Program-made: the position numbers and the translations under genes
The notes under the pieces: generated by a model
Database searches by the model: none
The model's input: only the letters and a program-made list of their open reading frames with translations
What the model was told of the DNA's origin: nothing
Source of the DNA: Streptomyces sp. AC1-42W
GTDB lineage: Bacteria; Actinomycetota; Actinomycetes; Streptomycetales; Streptomycetaceae
NCBI RefSeq assembly: GCF_003248355.1
Contig: NZ_QKWY01000002.1
Coordinates: 186,001-250,000, forward strand
Length of the DNA stretch: 64,000 nt
Direction: 5' to 3'
In this document: positions 49,687 to 58,747 of the stretch, piece after piece
Numbering within the stretch: position 1 is the stretch's first letter
Layout of the letters: each line of letters starts with the position of its first letter

Positions 49687-50751
49687 TCACTTCCCCGCCG
49701 CTGCGAGGGGCCGCGTCGTGAGGGCGAGCCCGGCGGCGCCGAACCGCTCGCCCACGGTGTCGAGGCGGGCGCGCTCCACGTACGAGGCGGCCACGTCGGC
49801 CGAGTCGCACACGAGCAGTGCCTCGGCGGCCTCGGCGACATCGCGGCCGAGCCGGAAGCTGCGCCCGCGCCGGGGCTCGTGGGCGTACAGGTCCTCGCCG
49901 GCCCGCAGCAGCAGGAGCCGGTCGGCGTGCACGGTGTCGGCGGGGTCGCCGTGGTCGGCGAGCCCGGACACGAGGCGCTCGCCGAACCCGGAGACTCCGT
50001 CGACGACGATGCCGCGGGCGCGCAGGTCGCGCAGGGCCTGTACGGCGGCGAGGTAGCGGCCGAGCCAGGGCCGGGCGGCCAGCGCGGCGGCGCGGACCGG
50101 CTCCGGGACGGCGTTGCCCAGGCAGACGGCGCACGGCGCGTCGGACCGCTCGTTGGCCCGCGTCCACGCCTCGGTGAGCTGCCCGAAGCCGTCGCCCACG
50201 GTGCCGAGCGGGGTGCCGCCGGGCGAGGTGGACAGCGTTCCCGAGGGCCCGGCGTGGAGCCGGAGTCCGGGGCCGTCGCCGGCCGGTCCGGCGCCGAGGG
50301 CCGGGAGGTCGGCGAGCTGGATGGCCGGGTTGGTGAGGAAGTCCGCGAAGCCGCCCTCCTCGTAGGCGCGGTCGGCGTCGTTGAGGTACGCCTCGAAGTC
50401 GCCCTCGTCCGCCACCCGGACGACCGTGGGCCCGACGATCGACATGTACTCGCTGATGCCGTACGCCTGGATCTGGAGGTAGAAGCCGGGGTCGTGCGTG
50501 AACTCGGTGCCCGGCTCGGCGAGCGAGCCCTCGTAGGGCACGAGTTCGGGGCCGTCACCGGGCTCGGCTGCGGAGCCGGCCGCACCCGGTACGAAGATCA
50601 TGGTGTCGTCGTCCACCGCGTCCGAGGCGAGCAGGGCGTCCAGGTGCGCGGCGTCCTCCAGCACGACGGTGCCGGCGGCACGCGGCGCGACCCGGGCCGT
50701 GGTCGCACGCCCCGTCGACCAGCCCATCAGGCGCACTTTCAGCGCGGACAT
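49687..50751 (-). CDS. mpaB: MpaB-like daptide RiPP recognition protein
   Basis: This 354-residue protein has no classical enzyme motif. It starts SALKVRLMGWSTGRATTARV and contains a CAVCLG pair near residue 205. Daptide clusters encode a required leader-recognition protein (MpaB) of similar size next to mpaM, and position and length fit. The start ATG 50751 is supported by GGAGGG upstream; an upstream ATG at 50778 is less likely. I assign the family by context and general resemblance, not by a distinctive motif. Confidence 0.68.
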   Translation of the reverse strand: MSALKVRLMGWSTGRATTARVAPRAAGTVVLEDAAHLDALLASDAVDDDTMIFVPGAAGSAAEPGDGPELVPYEGSLAEPGTEFTHDPGFYLQIQAYGISEYMSIVGPTVVRVADEGDFEAYLNDADRAYEEGGFADFLTNPAIQLADLPALGAGPAGDGPGLRLHAGPSGTLSTSPGGTPLGTVGDGFGQLTEAWTRANERSDAPCAVCLGNAVPEPVRAAALAARPWLGRYLAAVQALRDLRARGIVVDGVSGFGERLVSGLADHGDPADTVHADRLLLLRAGEDLYAHEPRRGRSFRLGRDVAEAAEALLVCDSADVAASYVERARLDTVGERFGAAGLALTTRPLAAAGK

Positions 50752-50839
50752 GACACACCCTCCTCGATGACCCAGCAAGAAATAAATTCCATGACGGCAA
50801 CCCCGCGCACATGAACGCGCGGAAATTCAGATCCGGAAC

Positions 50840-51805
50840 CTAAACGGAAGGAAGAGCAGAAAGGATTTTCTTGAGATCGGACATCGCTTCCTGCGCACCG
50901 GCCGCATTGAATACCCCGGTCACATTGAGCACCACTTCGTCAACGCCCGCCTTTTCATAGGCCAGCAATTGATCGAGCACCTGACCGGTGTCCCCGCTCA
51001 GAAATGCGCCGCCCGCCACAAGTGCTTTCGCATCGGCTTCGACGTCTTCACCGCCCACGCCGACACCGGCCCGGCGCAGCATGTCGATGTAGTGGGGGCC
51101 CTTGAGATGCGCCATGTTGCTCGCGAGCGCGATCCGGTCCGGACCCAGGCCCTCGCGCTCCAGCGCCACCGGCACGATCGCGGTCAGCCGGGGTACCGGC
51201 CGACCCGCTCGCGCGGCTCCCTCACGCAGCGCCGGAAGCACGATGTCGGCCAGATAGGAGGCGGGGGTCAACCAGGTGATCGCCACATCGGCGATCTCTC
51301 CCGCGAGCCGCGCCATGGCCGGTCTGAGCACGCCGAGCCCCAGCTCGACGGGTGGGGCGGGGAAGGCGGGAAGTGCGCCCTGGAACGAGACGAACTCGCC
51401 CTTGACGTCGACGACTTCGTTGGCGAGCAGCCCGCGCACGATCGTCAGGTACTCGCGCGCCGCGGTCAGCGGACTGCGGTACGGCTCGCCCAGCAGGCTG
51501 CGCTGCATCGAGCGGCCGCCGGGGCCGAATCCGGCCACCACCGGCTGTCCCGTCGCCAGCGCCACGGACCGCGCCTGCACGGCCGCCTCGTACGGGTGCC
51601 GCAGCGGCATCAGCGTGACGCCGAGGCCGACCGGCACCCGGAAACCCGCGCCGGCGGCATGTGCGAAGCCCTGGTGCGGCTCCACATACAGTGCCTGCCC
51701 CTGCCACAGGCGCTCGGCCCGGGTCCACTGGACCAGGCCGGCATAAGGAAGCAACTGCTCGGGGCGCCGAGGTAAAAAAGGCACCAGAACCGAATAGCCA
51801 GTCAC
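50840..51805 (-). CDS. Luciferase-like (LLM) oxidoreductase, possibly F420-dependent; TTA codon
   Basis: This is a 321-residue TIM-barrel luciferase-like oxidoreductase of the F420/FMN-dependent class. Recognisable parts are GFRVPVGLGVTLMPLRHPYE, VVAGFGPGGRSMQ, AAREYLTIVRGLL and VELGLGVLRPAMARLAGE. Related proteins in lanthipeptide clusters (LanJC, LxmJ) reduce dehydroalanine to D-alanine, which would suit the LanKC in this cluster. Residue 11 is encoded by TTA (51773-51775), so translation should depend on the developmental tRNA bldA. GTG 51805 is preceded by a G-run. It is the first gene of the operon, 88 bp before mpaB. Confidence 0.8.
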   Translation of the reverse strand: MTGYSVLVPFLPRRPEQLLPYAGLVQWTRAERLWQGQALYVEPHQGFAHAAGAGFRVPVGLGVTLMPLRHPYEAAVQARSVALATGQPVVAGFGPGGRSMQRSLLGEPYRSPLTAAREYLTIVRGLLANEVVDVKGEFVSFQGALPAFPAPPVELGLGVLRPAMARLAGEIADVAITWLTPASYLADIVLPALREGAARAGRPVPRLTAIVPVALEREGLGPDRIALASNMAHLKGPHYIDMLRRAGVGVGGEDVEADAKALVAGGAFLSGDTGQVLDQLLAYEKAGVDEVVLNVTGVFNAAGAQEAMSDLKKILSALPSV

Positions 51806-52159
51806 GTAAAGCCCCCCGATGATGAATAGCGCCGACCGCCCTCGGAATGGACACGACCATCACATGATGTCCGTGTTATTTCCATCACGCTCCCGGCGTG
51901 CGCCAATCATGGCACCCACGTGAAGGAGTGTAAAGAGTCTGTATTGAAGCGGAAGAAGATCACCGATTGTCCGATTCGGCGGGAATAACACTGCTGATCA
52001 TGGACCACCCCAAGATGATCACATCCAAAAAACGGACAAAAGGTGGCGTGACGGCATCCGCCGAAACGTCCTGGCGACCCCGTCACGGCCGTCGGCGGCC
52101 CCAGTACGCCCACAAACGGAGCCCACTGCTCCAGTCGCCGCGGAACTTGTAAACGGAAT
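51806..52159. promoter_or_regulatory. AT-richer intergenic region upstream of the daptide operon
   Basis: These 354 bp between the LLM oxidoreductase and the rmlC homologue are visibly AT-richer than the surroundings (for example TAAAGAGTCTGTATTGAAGC near 51928-51947). They presumably hold the daptide operon promoter on the minus strand. Short open frames on both strands lack ribosome sites and recognisable content, so I call no gene. Confidence 0.5.
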
Positions 52160-52774
52160 TCACTTGACGGGGGCGTTCGCTATCCGGAGTCCGCCGCTGT
52201 AGGCACGGCACGCCGCGTACTCCGGCAGCGTCCCCGCCGCCCGCGCCCGCGCCAGCGTCGGCGCCGCCCGGTCCCGCTCGGACAGCAGGGGCCGCGCCAC
52301 CGGCCAGTCGATGGCCAGCTCGGGATCGAGCGGATGCACCGCGTGCTCCGCCGCCGGCCGGTACGGCTCCGAGCACACATAGCTCAGCGTCGTGTCGTCC
52401 TCCAGCGCGCAGAACGCGTGCCCCAGCCCCTCCGCCAGATACACGGCCGCCCGCCGCACGTCGTCCAGGCGCACCGCCTCCCAGCGCCCGTACGTCGGGG
52501 AGCCCGTCCGCAGGTCCACCACCACGTCCAGACAGGCGCCCCGTACGCACGTCACGTACTTGGCCTGCCCCGGCGGCACGTCCGCGTAGTGCACCCCCCG
52601 CACCACCCCGCGCGCGGACACCGACAGATTGGCCTGGGCGAGCCGCAGCGGATGGCCGACCGCCTCGGCGAGCACATCGGCGCGGTACCACTCCAGGAAG
52701 AGCCCGCGCGGATCGGCCCTGCGCACCGGCCGGATCTCCCAGGCGCCCGCGATGCCCAGCGCACGCACGTCCAT
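52160..52774 (-). CDS. rmlC: dTDP-4-dehydrorhamnose 3,5-epimerase family protein
   Basis: This 204-residue cupin-fold epimerase homologue contains RGVVRGVHYADVPPGQAKYV with the catalytic His and CLDVVVDLRTGSPTYGRW, as in RmlC. It acts on dTDP-4-keto-6-deoxyglucose in deoxysugar pathways. Its start overlaps the rmlA stop by one base (TGATG), so the two genes form an operon. No rmlB or rmlD is present in the window. A link to the glycosyltransferase at 38587-39636 is possible but speculative. Confidence 0.85.
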   Translation of the reverse strand: MDVRALGIAGAWEIRPVRRADPRGLFLEWYRADVLAEAVGHPLRLAQANLSVSARGVVRGVHYADVPPGQAKYVTCVRGACLDVVVDLRTGSPTYGRWEAVRLDDVRRAAVYLAEGLGHAFCALEDDTTLSYVCSEPYRPAAEHAVHPLDPELAIDWPVARPLLSERDRAAPTLARARAAGTLPEYAACRAYSGGLRIANAPVK

Positions 52775-53667
52775 CAGGCCGTCCCCCCTTCGTCCAGCAG
52801 ATCCAGCAGGTAGCGGCCGTAGCCGCTGGCGAGCAGGGGCCCGCTCAGCGCGCGCAGCTGGGCGTCGTCGATCAGCCCGCACCGCCACACGGTCTCCTCC
52901 AGACAGCCGACCTTCAGTCCCTGCCGCTCCTCGACGACCCGTACGTACTCCGACGCGCCGACCATCGAGGCGAACGTCCCGGCGTCCAGCCAGGTCGTGC
53001 CCCGGTCGAGCGCCGTCACCTTCAGCTCGCCCCACCGCAGATACGCCTCGTTGACCGCGGTGATCTCCAGCTCGCCCCGCGCGCTGGGGGCGAGACCGGC
53101 CGCGATCCCGACCACGCGGTTGTCGTAGAAGTAGAGACCGGGCACCGCGTAGCGCGAGCGCGGCCGCACCGGCTTCTCCTCTATGGACAGCGCGGTGCCG
53201 TCCGCGTCGAACTCCACGACGCCGTACGCCGAGGGGTCGGCGACCCGGTACGCGAAGATCCGCGCCCCCACCGGATCGGCGTACCGCCGCAGCCGCGTGC
53301 CGAGACCGGCACCGTGGAAGAGGTTGTCCCCGAGCACCAGCGCCACCGGCCGGTCCGCGATGAAGTCCGCGCCGATCAACAGCGCCTGGGCGATCCCCTC
53401 GGGGCGCTCCTGCACCCGGTACTCCAGACGCAGACCGAACTGCGAGCCGTCGCCGAGCAGCCGGCGGAAGTGCTGCCGGTCGTCGGGGCCGGTCACGATG
53501 AGGATCTCGCGCACCCCCGCCATCACCAGCGTGGTCAACGGGTAATAGATCATCGGCTTGTCGAAGATCGGCAGAAGCTGCTTCGACACCGCCCGCGTCG
53601 CCGGCCACAGACGGGAACCCGTACCGCCGGCGAGGAGTATTCCGCGCATCGTCACCGAGGGGGGCAC
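52774..53667 (-). CDS. rmlA: Glucose-1-phosphate thymidylyltransferase
   Basis: This roughly 297-residue enzyme makes dTDP-glucose. It has the nucleotidyltransferase signature GILLAGGTGSRLWPATRAVS, VSKQLLPIFDKPMIYYPL, VLGDNLFHG and IEEKPVRPRS. All hallmark segments are intact. The GTG 53667 start is given; ATG 53649, which begins directly with the signature, is an equally possible start. Confidence 0.9.
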   Translation of the reverse strand: MPPSVTMRGILLAGGTGSRLWPATRAVSKQLLPIFDKPMIYYPLTTLVMAGVREILIVTGPDDRQHFRRLLGDGSQFGLRLEYRVQERPEGIAQALLIGADFIADRPVALVLGDNLFHGAGLGTRLRRYADPVGARIFAYRVADPSAYGVVEFDADGTALSIEEKPVRPRSRYAVPGLYFYDNRVVGIAAGLAPSARGELEITAVNEAYLRWGELKVTALDRGTTWLDAGTFASMVGASEYVRVVEERQGLKVGCLEETVWRCGLIDDAQLRALSGPLLASGYGRYLLDLLDEGGTA

Positions 53668-53818
53668 GCCCTGCGGCGGCCGGCCCCGTATCCCTTCAGG
53701 TCCGAGTTGCGCGTGATCCTAACGGCTGGGCCGGTCCGCTACCAGGCTCCGCCGGGCCGCCCTTTCGCGCGAAATGGGTTCGCCGTTCCTCCGGCCCGGG
53801 TGAGACCCTGGGGTCCGT

Positions 53819-56800
53819 ATGTCTACTTCCTTCGCCGATCTCCAGTCCCGGCTCGCACAGCTCTCCCTCCGCGATGCGAACCGGCTCGGCCGCCGTCTCG
53901 AGGGAGCCCGCCGCATCCGTAAGCCCGAGGCACAGCGGGCCGTGCTGGACGAGATCGCCGCCCAGGCGGACAAGGCGGCCGAACGGCTCGGCCTGCGGGC
54001 CGGCCGGATGCCCGCCGTCACCTACCCCGAACAGCTCCCGGTCAGTCAGAAGAAGGACGAGATCCTGGAGGCGATACGCGACCACCAGGTCGTGATCGTC
54101 GCGGGTGAGACCGGGTCCGGCAAGACCACCCAGATCCCCAAGATCTGCATGGAGCTGGGCCGGGGCGTCCGGGGCATGATCGGGCACACCCAGCCGCGCC
54201 GGATCGCCGCGCGCACGGTGGCCGAGCGGATCGCCGACGAGCTGAAGACCCCGCTGGGCGAGGCGGTCGGCTGGAAGGTCCGCTTCACCGACCAGGTGAA
54301 CCCGGACGCGACCTTCGTCAAGCTGATGACGGACGGCATCCTCCTCGCGGAGATCCAGACGGACCGCGAGCTGCTGGCGTACGACACGATCATCATCGAC
54401 GAGGCCCACGAGCGGTCCCTGAACATCGACTTCCTGCTCGGCTATCTGGCCCGGCTGCTGCCCCGGCGCCCCGATCTGAAGGTCGTCGTCACCTCCGCGA
54501 CCATCGACCCGGAACGCTTCTCGCGCCACTTCGGCGACGCGCCGATCATCGAGGTCAGCGGCCGTACGTACCCCGTGGAGGTGCGGTACCGCCCCCTCCT
54601 GGAGGAGGACGGCGACGACGCCGACCGCGACCAGATCACCGCCATCTGCGACGCCGTGGACGAGCTCCAGGGCGAGGGCCCCGGCGACGTCCTGGTCTTC
54701 CTCTCCGGCGAGCGCGAGATCCGCGACACCGCCGACGCCCTCAACAAGCGCAATCTGCGCCACACCGAGGTGCTCCCCCTCTACGCACGCCTGTCGCACG
54801 CCGAACAGCACCGCGTCTTCCAGCGCCACACCGGACGCAGGATCGTTCTGGCGACCAACGTCGCCGAGACCTCGCTGACCGTGCCCGGCATCAAGTACGT
54901 GATCGATCCGGGCACCGCCCGCATCTCCCGCTACAGCCACCGCACCAAGGTCCAGCGGCTGCCCATCGAGCCCGTCTCGCAGGCCAGCGCCAACCAGCGC
55001 AAGGGCCGCTGCGGCCGTACCTCGGACGGCATCTGCATCCGGCTGTACTCCGAGGACGACTTCCTGACCCGCCCGGAGTTCACGGACGCGGAGATCCTGC
55101 GGACGAACCTGGCCTCCGTCATCCTCCAGATGACCGCCGCCGGCCTCGGCGACATCGAGAAGTTCCCCTTCATCGACCCGCCGGACCACCGCAACATCCG
55201 CGACGGCGTCCAGCTCCTCCAGGAGCTGGGGGCGCTCGACCCCACCGAAAAGGACCCCAAGAAGCGGCTCACCCCGCTCGGCCGCAAGCTCTCGCAGCTC
55301 CCGGTGGACCCCCGCCTGGCCCGGATGGTCGTCGAGGCCGACCGCAACGGCTGCGTACGCGAGGTCATGGTCATCGCCGCCGCGCTCTCCATCCAGGACC
55401 CGCGCGAGCGGCCCTCCGACAAACAGACGCAGGCCGACCAGCAGCACGCCCGGTTCAAGGACGAGACCTCCGACTTCCTGGCCTTCCTCAACCTGTGGCG
55501 CTACATCCGCGAGCAGCAGAAGGAGCGCGGCTCCTCCAGCTTCCGCCGGATGTGCAAACAGGAGTACCTCAACTTCCTGCGCATCCGCGAATGGCAGGAC
55601 ATCTACGCCCAGCTGCGCTCGGTCGCCAAGCAGATGGGCATCTCCCTGAACGACGAGGACGCGTCCGAGCAGTCGGTGCACACCTCGCTGCTGTCCGGGC
55701 TGCTGTCGCACATCGGCCTCAAGGACACCGAGAAGAACGAGTACCTGGGCGCCCGCAGCGCCAAGTTCGCGATCTTCCCCGGTTCGGCGCTGTTCAAGAA
55801 GCAGCCCCGGTTCGTGATGTCCGCGGAGCTGGTGGAGACCTCCCGGCTGTGGGCACGGGTCAACGCCCGCGTCGAGCCGGAGTGGATCGAGCCGGTGGCC
55901 CAGCATCTGCTGAAGCGCACCTACAGCGAACCGCACTGGGAGAAGGACCAGGCGGCCGTCATGGCGTACGAGCGGGTCACCCTGTACGGGGTACCGATCG
56001 TCGCCCAGCGCAAGATCAATTTCGGCCGGATCGACCAGGAGACCTCGCGGGACCTCTTCATCCGCAACGCCCTGGTCGAGGGCGACTGGCGCACCCACCA
56101 CCAGTTCTTCCACGCCAACCGCAAACTGCTCGGCGAGGTCGAGGAGCTGGAGCACCGCGCCCGGCGCCGCGACATCCTGGTGGACGACGAGACGCTGTTC
56201 GACTTCTACGACCAGCGCATCCCCGAACACATCGTCTCCGGCGCCCACTTCGACTCCTGGTGGAAGCACAAGCGCCGCGACGAGCCCGACGCGCTCGACT
56301 TCGAGCGCTCGATGCTCATCAACGAGAAGGCCGGGGCCGTCACCAAGGACGACTACCCGGACTCCTGGCGGCAGGGGAAGCTCAAGTTCCGGGTGACCTA
56401 CCAGTTCGAGCCGGGCGCGGACGCCGACGGGGTCACCGTCCACATTCCGCTCCAGGTGCTGAACCAGGTCACAGCCGAGGGCTTCGACTGGCAGATCCCC
56501 GGCCTGCGCGAGGAGGTCGTCACCGAACTGATCCGCTCGCTGCCCAAGCCGGTCCGCCGGCACTACGTGCCCGCGCCGAACTACGCCGCCAAGTTCCTGG
56601 AGCGGGCCGTCCCCCTCCAGGAGCCGATCACGGTGACGCTGGCCCGCGAGCTCCAGCGCATGGTCGGCGTCCCGGTCACCGCGGACGACTTCGACCTGGG
56701 CCGGGTCCCGGACCACCTCAAGATCACGTTCCGGATCGTGGACGAGCGGCGCCGCAGGGTCGCCGAGGACAAGGACCTGGAGGCGCTGCGGCTGCGGCTG

Positions 56801-57778
56801 CGCCCGAAGGCCCGGCAGGCCCTCTCCAAGGCCGCCGCGGCCACCGCGGGGCCCTCCGGCGAGTCCATCGAGCGCTCGGGCCTCAAGGACTGGACGATCG
56901 GCACGCTGGACAAGGTCTTCGAAACGCTTCCCCAAGCTCTCAGCTCCGTTCGAGCAGGGGAGACCCCACTGGCCGGTCAGCCGGTGAAGGCGTACCCGGC
57001 GCTCGTCGACCAGGGCGAGACCGTCGCCGTACGCCTCTTCGACACGGAGGCCGAGCAGCAGCAGGCGATGTGGCGCGGCACCCGGAAGCTGATCCTGCTG
57101 AACATCCCGGTGAACCCGGCGAAGTTCGCCTCGGACACGCTGACGAACCAGCAGAAGCTGGCCCTGTCCCGCAACCCGCACGGCTCCGTCCAGGCCCTGT
57201 TCGACGACTGCGCGACGGCGGCCGCGGACCGGCTGATCGCGGCGCACGGCGGCCCCGCCTGGGACGAGGCGTCGTTCCGGAAGCTGTTCGACAAGGTGCG
57301 CGCCGACCTGGTGGACCTGACCGTCCGCACGATCGACCAGGTGCAGCAGATCCTCGCGGCCTGGCAGGCGTGCGAGCGCCGGCTCAAGACCACCAACAGC
57401 CTGGTGCTGATCAACAACGTCACGGACGTACGCGACCACCTGGCGCGCCTGATGCCGCCCGGCTTCGTCACCGCGACCGGGCTGCGCAGGCTGCCCGACC
57501 TGATGCGCTACCTGGTCGCCGAGGACCGCAGGCTCCAGCAGATGCCGACCAACGTCCAGCGCGACACCACGCGCATGGACAAGGTCCACGAGATGCAGGA
57601 CGAGTACGCCTGGCTGCTGGAGCAGCTGCCGAAGGGCCGGCCCGTCCCGCAGGAGGTCCTGGACATCCGGTGGATGATCGAGGAGCTGCGGGTGAGCTAC
57701 TTCGCGCACGCCCTGGGCACCGCGTTCCCCGTCTCGGACAAGCGCATCGTGAAGGCCATCGACGCCGCCGCGCCCTAG
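53819..57778 (+). CDS. hrpA: ATP-dependent RNA helicase HrpA
   Basis: This 1319-residue DEAH-box helicase processes structured RNA and stalled ribosomes. Walker A GETGSGKT is at 96-103, DEAH at 194-197, followed by SATIDPERFS and the C-lobe motif QRKGRCGRTSDG. After about residue 650 come the helicase-associated, OB-fold and long C-terminal regions typical of HrpA. Length is as expected for the family. A coiled or helical N-terminal 70 residues precede the ATPase. It is convergent with nothing; tRNA-Asp follows 127 bp downstream. Confidence 0.95.
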   Translation: MSTSFADLQSRLAQLSLRDANRLGRRLEGARRIRKPEAQRAVLDEIAAQADKAAERLGLRAGRMPAVTYPEQLPVSQKKDEILEAIRDHQVVIVAGETGSGKTTQIPKICMELGRGVRGMIGHTQPRRIAARTVAERIADELKTPLGEAVGWKVRFTDQVNPDATFVKLMTDGILLAEIQTDRELLAYDTIIIDEAHERSLNIDFLLGYLARLLPRRPDLKVVVTSATIDPERFSRHFGDAPIIEVSGRTYPVEVRYRPLLEEDGDDADRDQITAICDAVDELQGEGPGDVLVFLSGEREIRDTADALNKRNLRHTEVLPLYARLSHAEQHRVFQRHTGRRIVLATNVAETSLTVPGIKYVIDPGTARISRYSHRTKVQRLPIEPVSQASANQRKGRCGRTSDGICIRLYSEDDFLTRPEFTDAEILRTNLASVILQMTAAGLGDIEKFPFIDPPDHRNIRDGVQLLQELGALDPTEKDPKKRLTPLGRKLSQLPVDPRLARMVVEADRNGCVREVMVIAAALSIQDPRERPSDKQTQADQQHARFKDETSDFLAFLNLWRYIREQQKERGSSSFRRMCKQEYLNFLRIREWQDIYAQLRSVAKQMGISLNDEDASEQSVHTSLLSGLLSHIGLKDTEKNEYLGARSAKFAIFPGSALFKKQPRFVMSAELVETSRLWARVNARVEPEWIEPVAQHLLKRTYSEPHWEKDQAAVMAYERVTLYGVPIVAQRKINFGRIDQETSRDLFIRNALVEGDWRTHHQFFHANRKLLGEVEELEHRARRRDILVDDETLFDFYDQRIPEHIVSGAHFDSWWKHKRRDEPDALDFERSMLINEKAGAVTKDDYPDSWRQGKLKFRVTYQFEPGADADGVTVHIPLQVLNQVTAEGFDWQIPGLREEVVTELIRSLPKPVRRHYVPAPNYAAKFLERAVPLQEPITVTLARELQRMVGVPVTADDFDLGRVPDHLKITFRIVDERRRRVAEDKDLEALRLRLRPKARQALSKAAAATAGPSGESIERSGLKDWTIGTLDKVFETLPQALSSVRAGETPLAGQPVKAYPALVDQGETVAVRLFDTEAEQQQAMWRGTRKLILLNIPVNPAKFASDTLTNQQKLALSRNPHGSVQALFDDCATAAADRLIAAHGGPAWDEASFRKLFDKVRADLVDLTVRTIDQVQQILAAWQACERRLKTTNSLVLINNVTDVRDHLARLMPPGFVTATGLRRLPDLMRYLVAEDRRLQQMPTNVQRDTTRMDKVHEMQDEYAWLLEQLPKGRPVPQEVLDIRWMIEELRVSYFAHALGTAFPVSDKRIVKAIDAAAP

Positions 57779-57905
57779 GGGCGTCCGGGGGACGCCCCGG
57801 GCGCGCGCCGTGACGGAGCCGCCACCCGCGGTGAGTTCGACCGCACCCGCAGAACTCCTGTACAGTCTGTTTTCGCAGCCGGACGCGAGGAAGGCCGCGA
57901 AACCT

Positions 57906-57980
57906 GGTCCTGTGGAGCAGTTAGGAGTGCTCGCCACCCTGTCAAGGTGGAGGCCGCGGGTTCAAATCCCGTCAGGACCG
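57906..57980 (+). tRNA. tRNA-Asp (anticodon GTC), second identical copy
   Basis: This 75-nt cloverleaf is identical to the copy at 38353-38427, with anticodon loop CTGTCAA. Identity stops at the tRNA edges, apart from one base on each side. It has its own candidate promoter (TACAGT at 57861-57866). Confidence 0.96.
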
Positions 57981-57986
57981 CAGTAC

Positions 57987-58019
57987 CGAAGGCCCGGATT
58001 CCATGAATCCGGGCCTTCG
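57987..58019 (+). terminator. Terminator hairpin after tRNA-Asp
   Basis: A perfect 15-bp stem (CGAAGGCCCGGATTC and its complement) with loop CAT lies 6 bp past the tRNA, followed by GCGCGTCTTG. It fits a tRNA transcription terminator. Confidence 0.82.
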
Positions 58020-58119
58020 CGCGTCTTGACTCCGGCCTCCGCCGACGAGTACTCAGAAACCAGGGCCCGCCCCCGGATTCCCGGAGCGGGGCGGCGCGCA
58101 TCCACCGGGAGGTGGCGCG

Positions 58120-58407
58120 ATGGGGGCAACCACGGCCGAGTCGGCGCGGGAGCACGGGAGGGGGCCCCGGCACGCCGTCCGGGCATTGCTGAGGGCCCAT
58201 CTGGCCGCCGCTTCCGGCTACCGTCACCTCACCCGGCGCTGCGCGGTCTGCGCCCGGCTGCTGCGGCTCGCCACGGAGCCCGTGACGGCCCCCCGGAGCG
58301 TCCGGCCGGGCGAGAGCCCCGCCGGACCGCCCACGGCGCCCGCAGGGCACCGGCGGGCCCCGGCAGGGGCTTCGGGGGCCAGGGACGTAAGTCCTCCCAC
58401 GACATGA
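58120..58407 (+). CDS. DUF6274-like small protein
   Basis: This 95-residue protein has a conserved-looking segment RALLRAHLAAASGYRHLTRR followed by CAVCARLLRLATEP, with a Cys pair that may bind metal. The rest is Pro/Ala-rich. From memory this matches a Streptomyces family (DUF6274) encoded near bldC; I cannot confirm by search. GGGAGGTG precedes the ATG. Function unknown. Confidence 0.65.
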   Translation: MGATTAESAREHGRGPRHAVRALLRAHLAAASGYRHLTRRCAVCARLLRLATEPVTAPRSVRPGESPAGPPTAPAGHRRAPAGASGARDVSPPTT

Positions 58408-58649
58408 CCTTCGGCTCCCCCCGTCGGCTTCCTCACAGTGGCAGGCTCGTAGATGGCAACAGTCATGCGGTGTGACGGGTGTCACTGAATCAGTTTTGAG
58501 AAGGGGGGACTTTACACCCTTCCTACAACTGGCGAATTTAATATGTGCAATTGCACCCCCGGAGGGATGTCGTCCGTTTGTCACCGCGACACCCCCCGGC
58601 GACCCCCGGGGCTCCCGGCCGCAGACCCCGGACGGCGCGCGGAACCGTA

Positions 58650-58691
58650 CCGCGAGGTACGTACCGCGAGGTACGAACCGCGAGGTACGAA
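58650..58691. repeat. Three 14-bp tandem repeats downstream of bldC
   Basis: Units CCGCGAGGTACGTA, CCGCGAGGTACGAA and CCGCGAGGTACGAA at 58650-58691. The first junction creates the palindrome GGTACGTACC. The array lies between the DUF6274-like gene and the bldC terminator. Confidence 0.85.
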
Positions 58692-58715
58692 CCGGGCCGC
58701 CGGCGGGCACAAAAA

Positions 58716-58747
58716 ATCGCGCTGGACCCGGCGGAGTCCAGCGCGAT
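58716..58747 (-). terminator. Rho-independent terminator of bldC
   Basis: A perfect 12-bp stem (ATCGCGCTGGAC and its complement, 8-nt loop), followed on the minus strand by TTTTTT. It lies 130 bp past the bldC stop and is a textbook intrinsic terminator. Confidence 0.85.

Noticed and set aside
51907..52152. Short open frames in the gap upstream of the LLM gene, one with several Cys, considered as a class III lanthipeptide precursor
   Set aside because: No ribosome site, no leader-like segment, and the Cys-containing frame begins inside unrelated sequence. It does not resemble LanA.
53696..57937. Very long open frame antisense to hrpA (over 1400 codons)
   Set aside because: It is a shadow of the GC-rich hrpA reading frame: composition is dominated by Val/Gly/Leu/Arg/Glu, there are no motifs, and hrpA itself is unmistakable.
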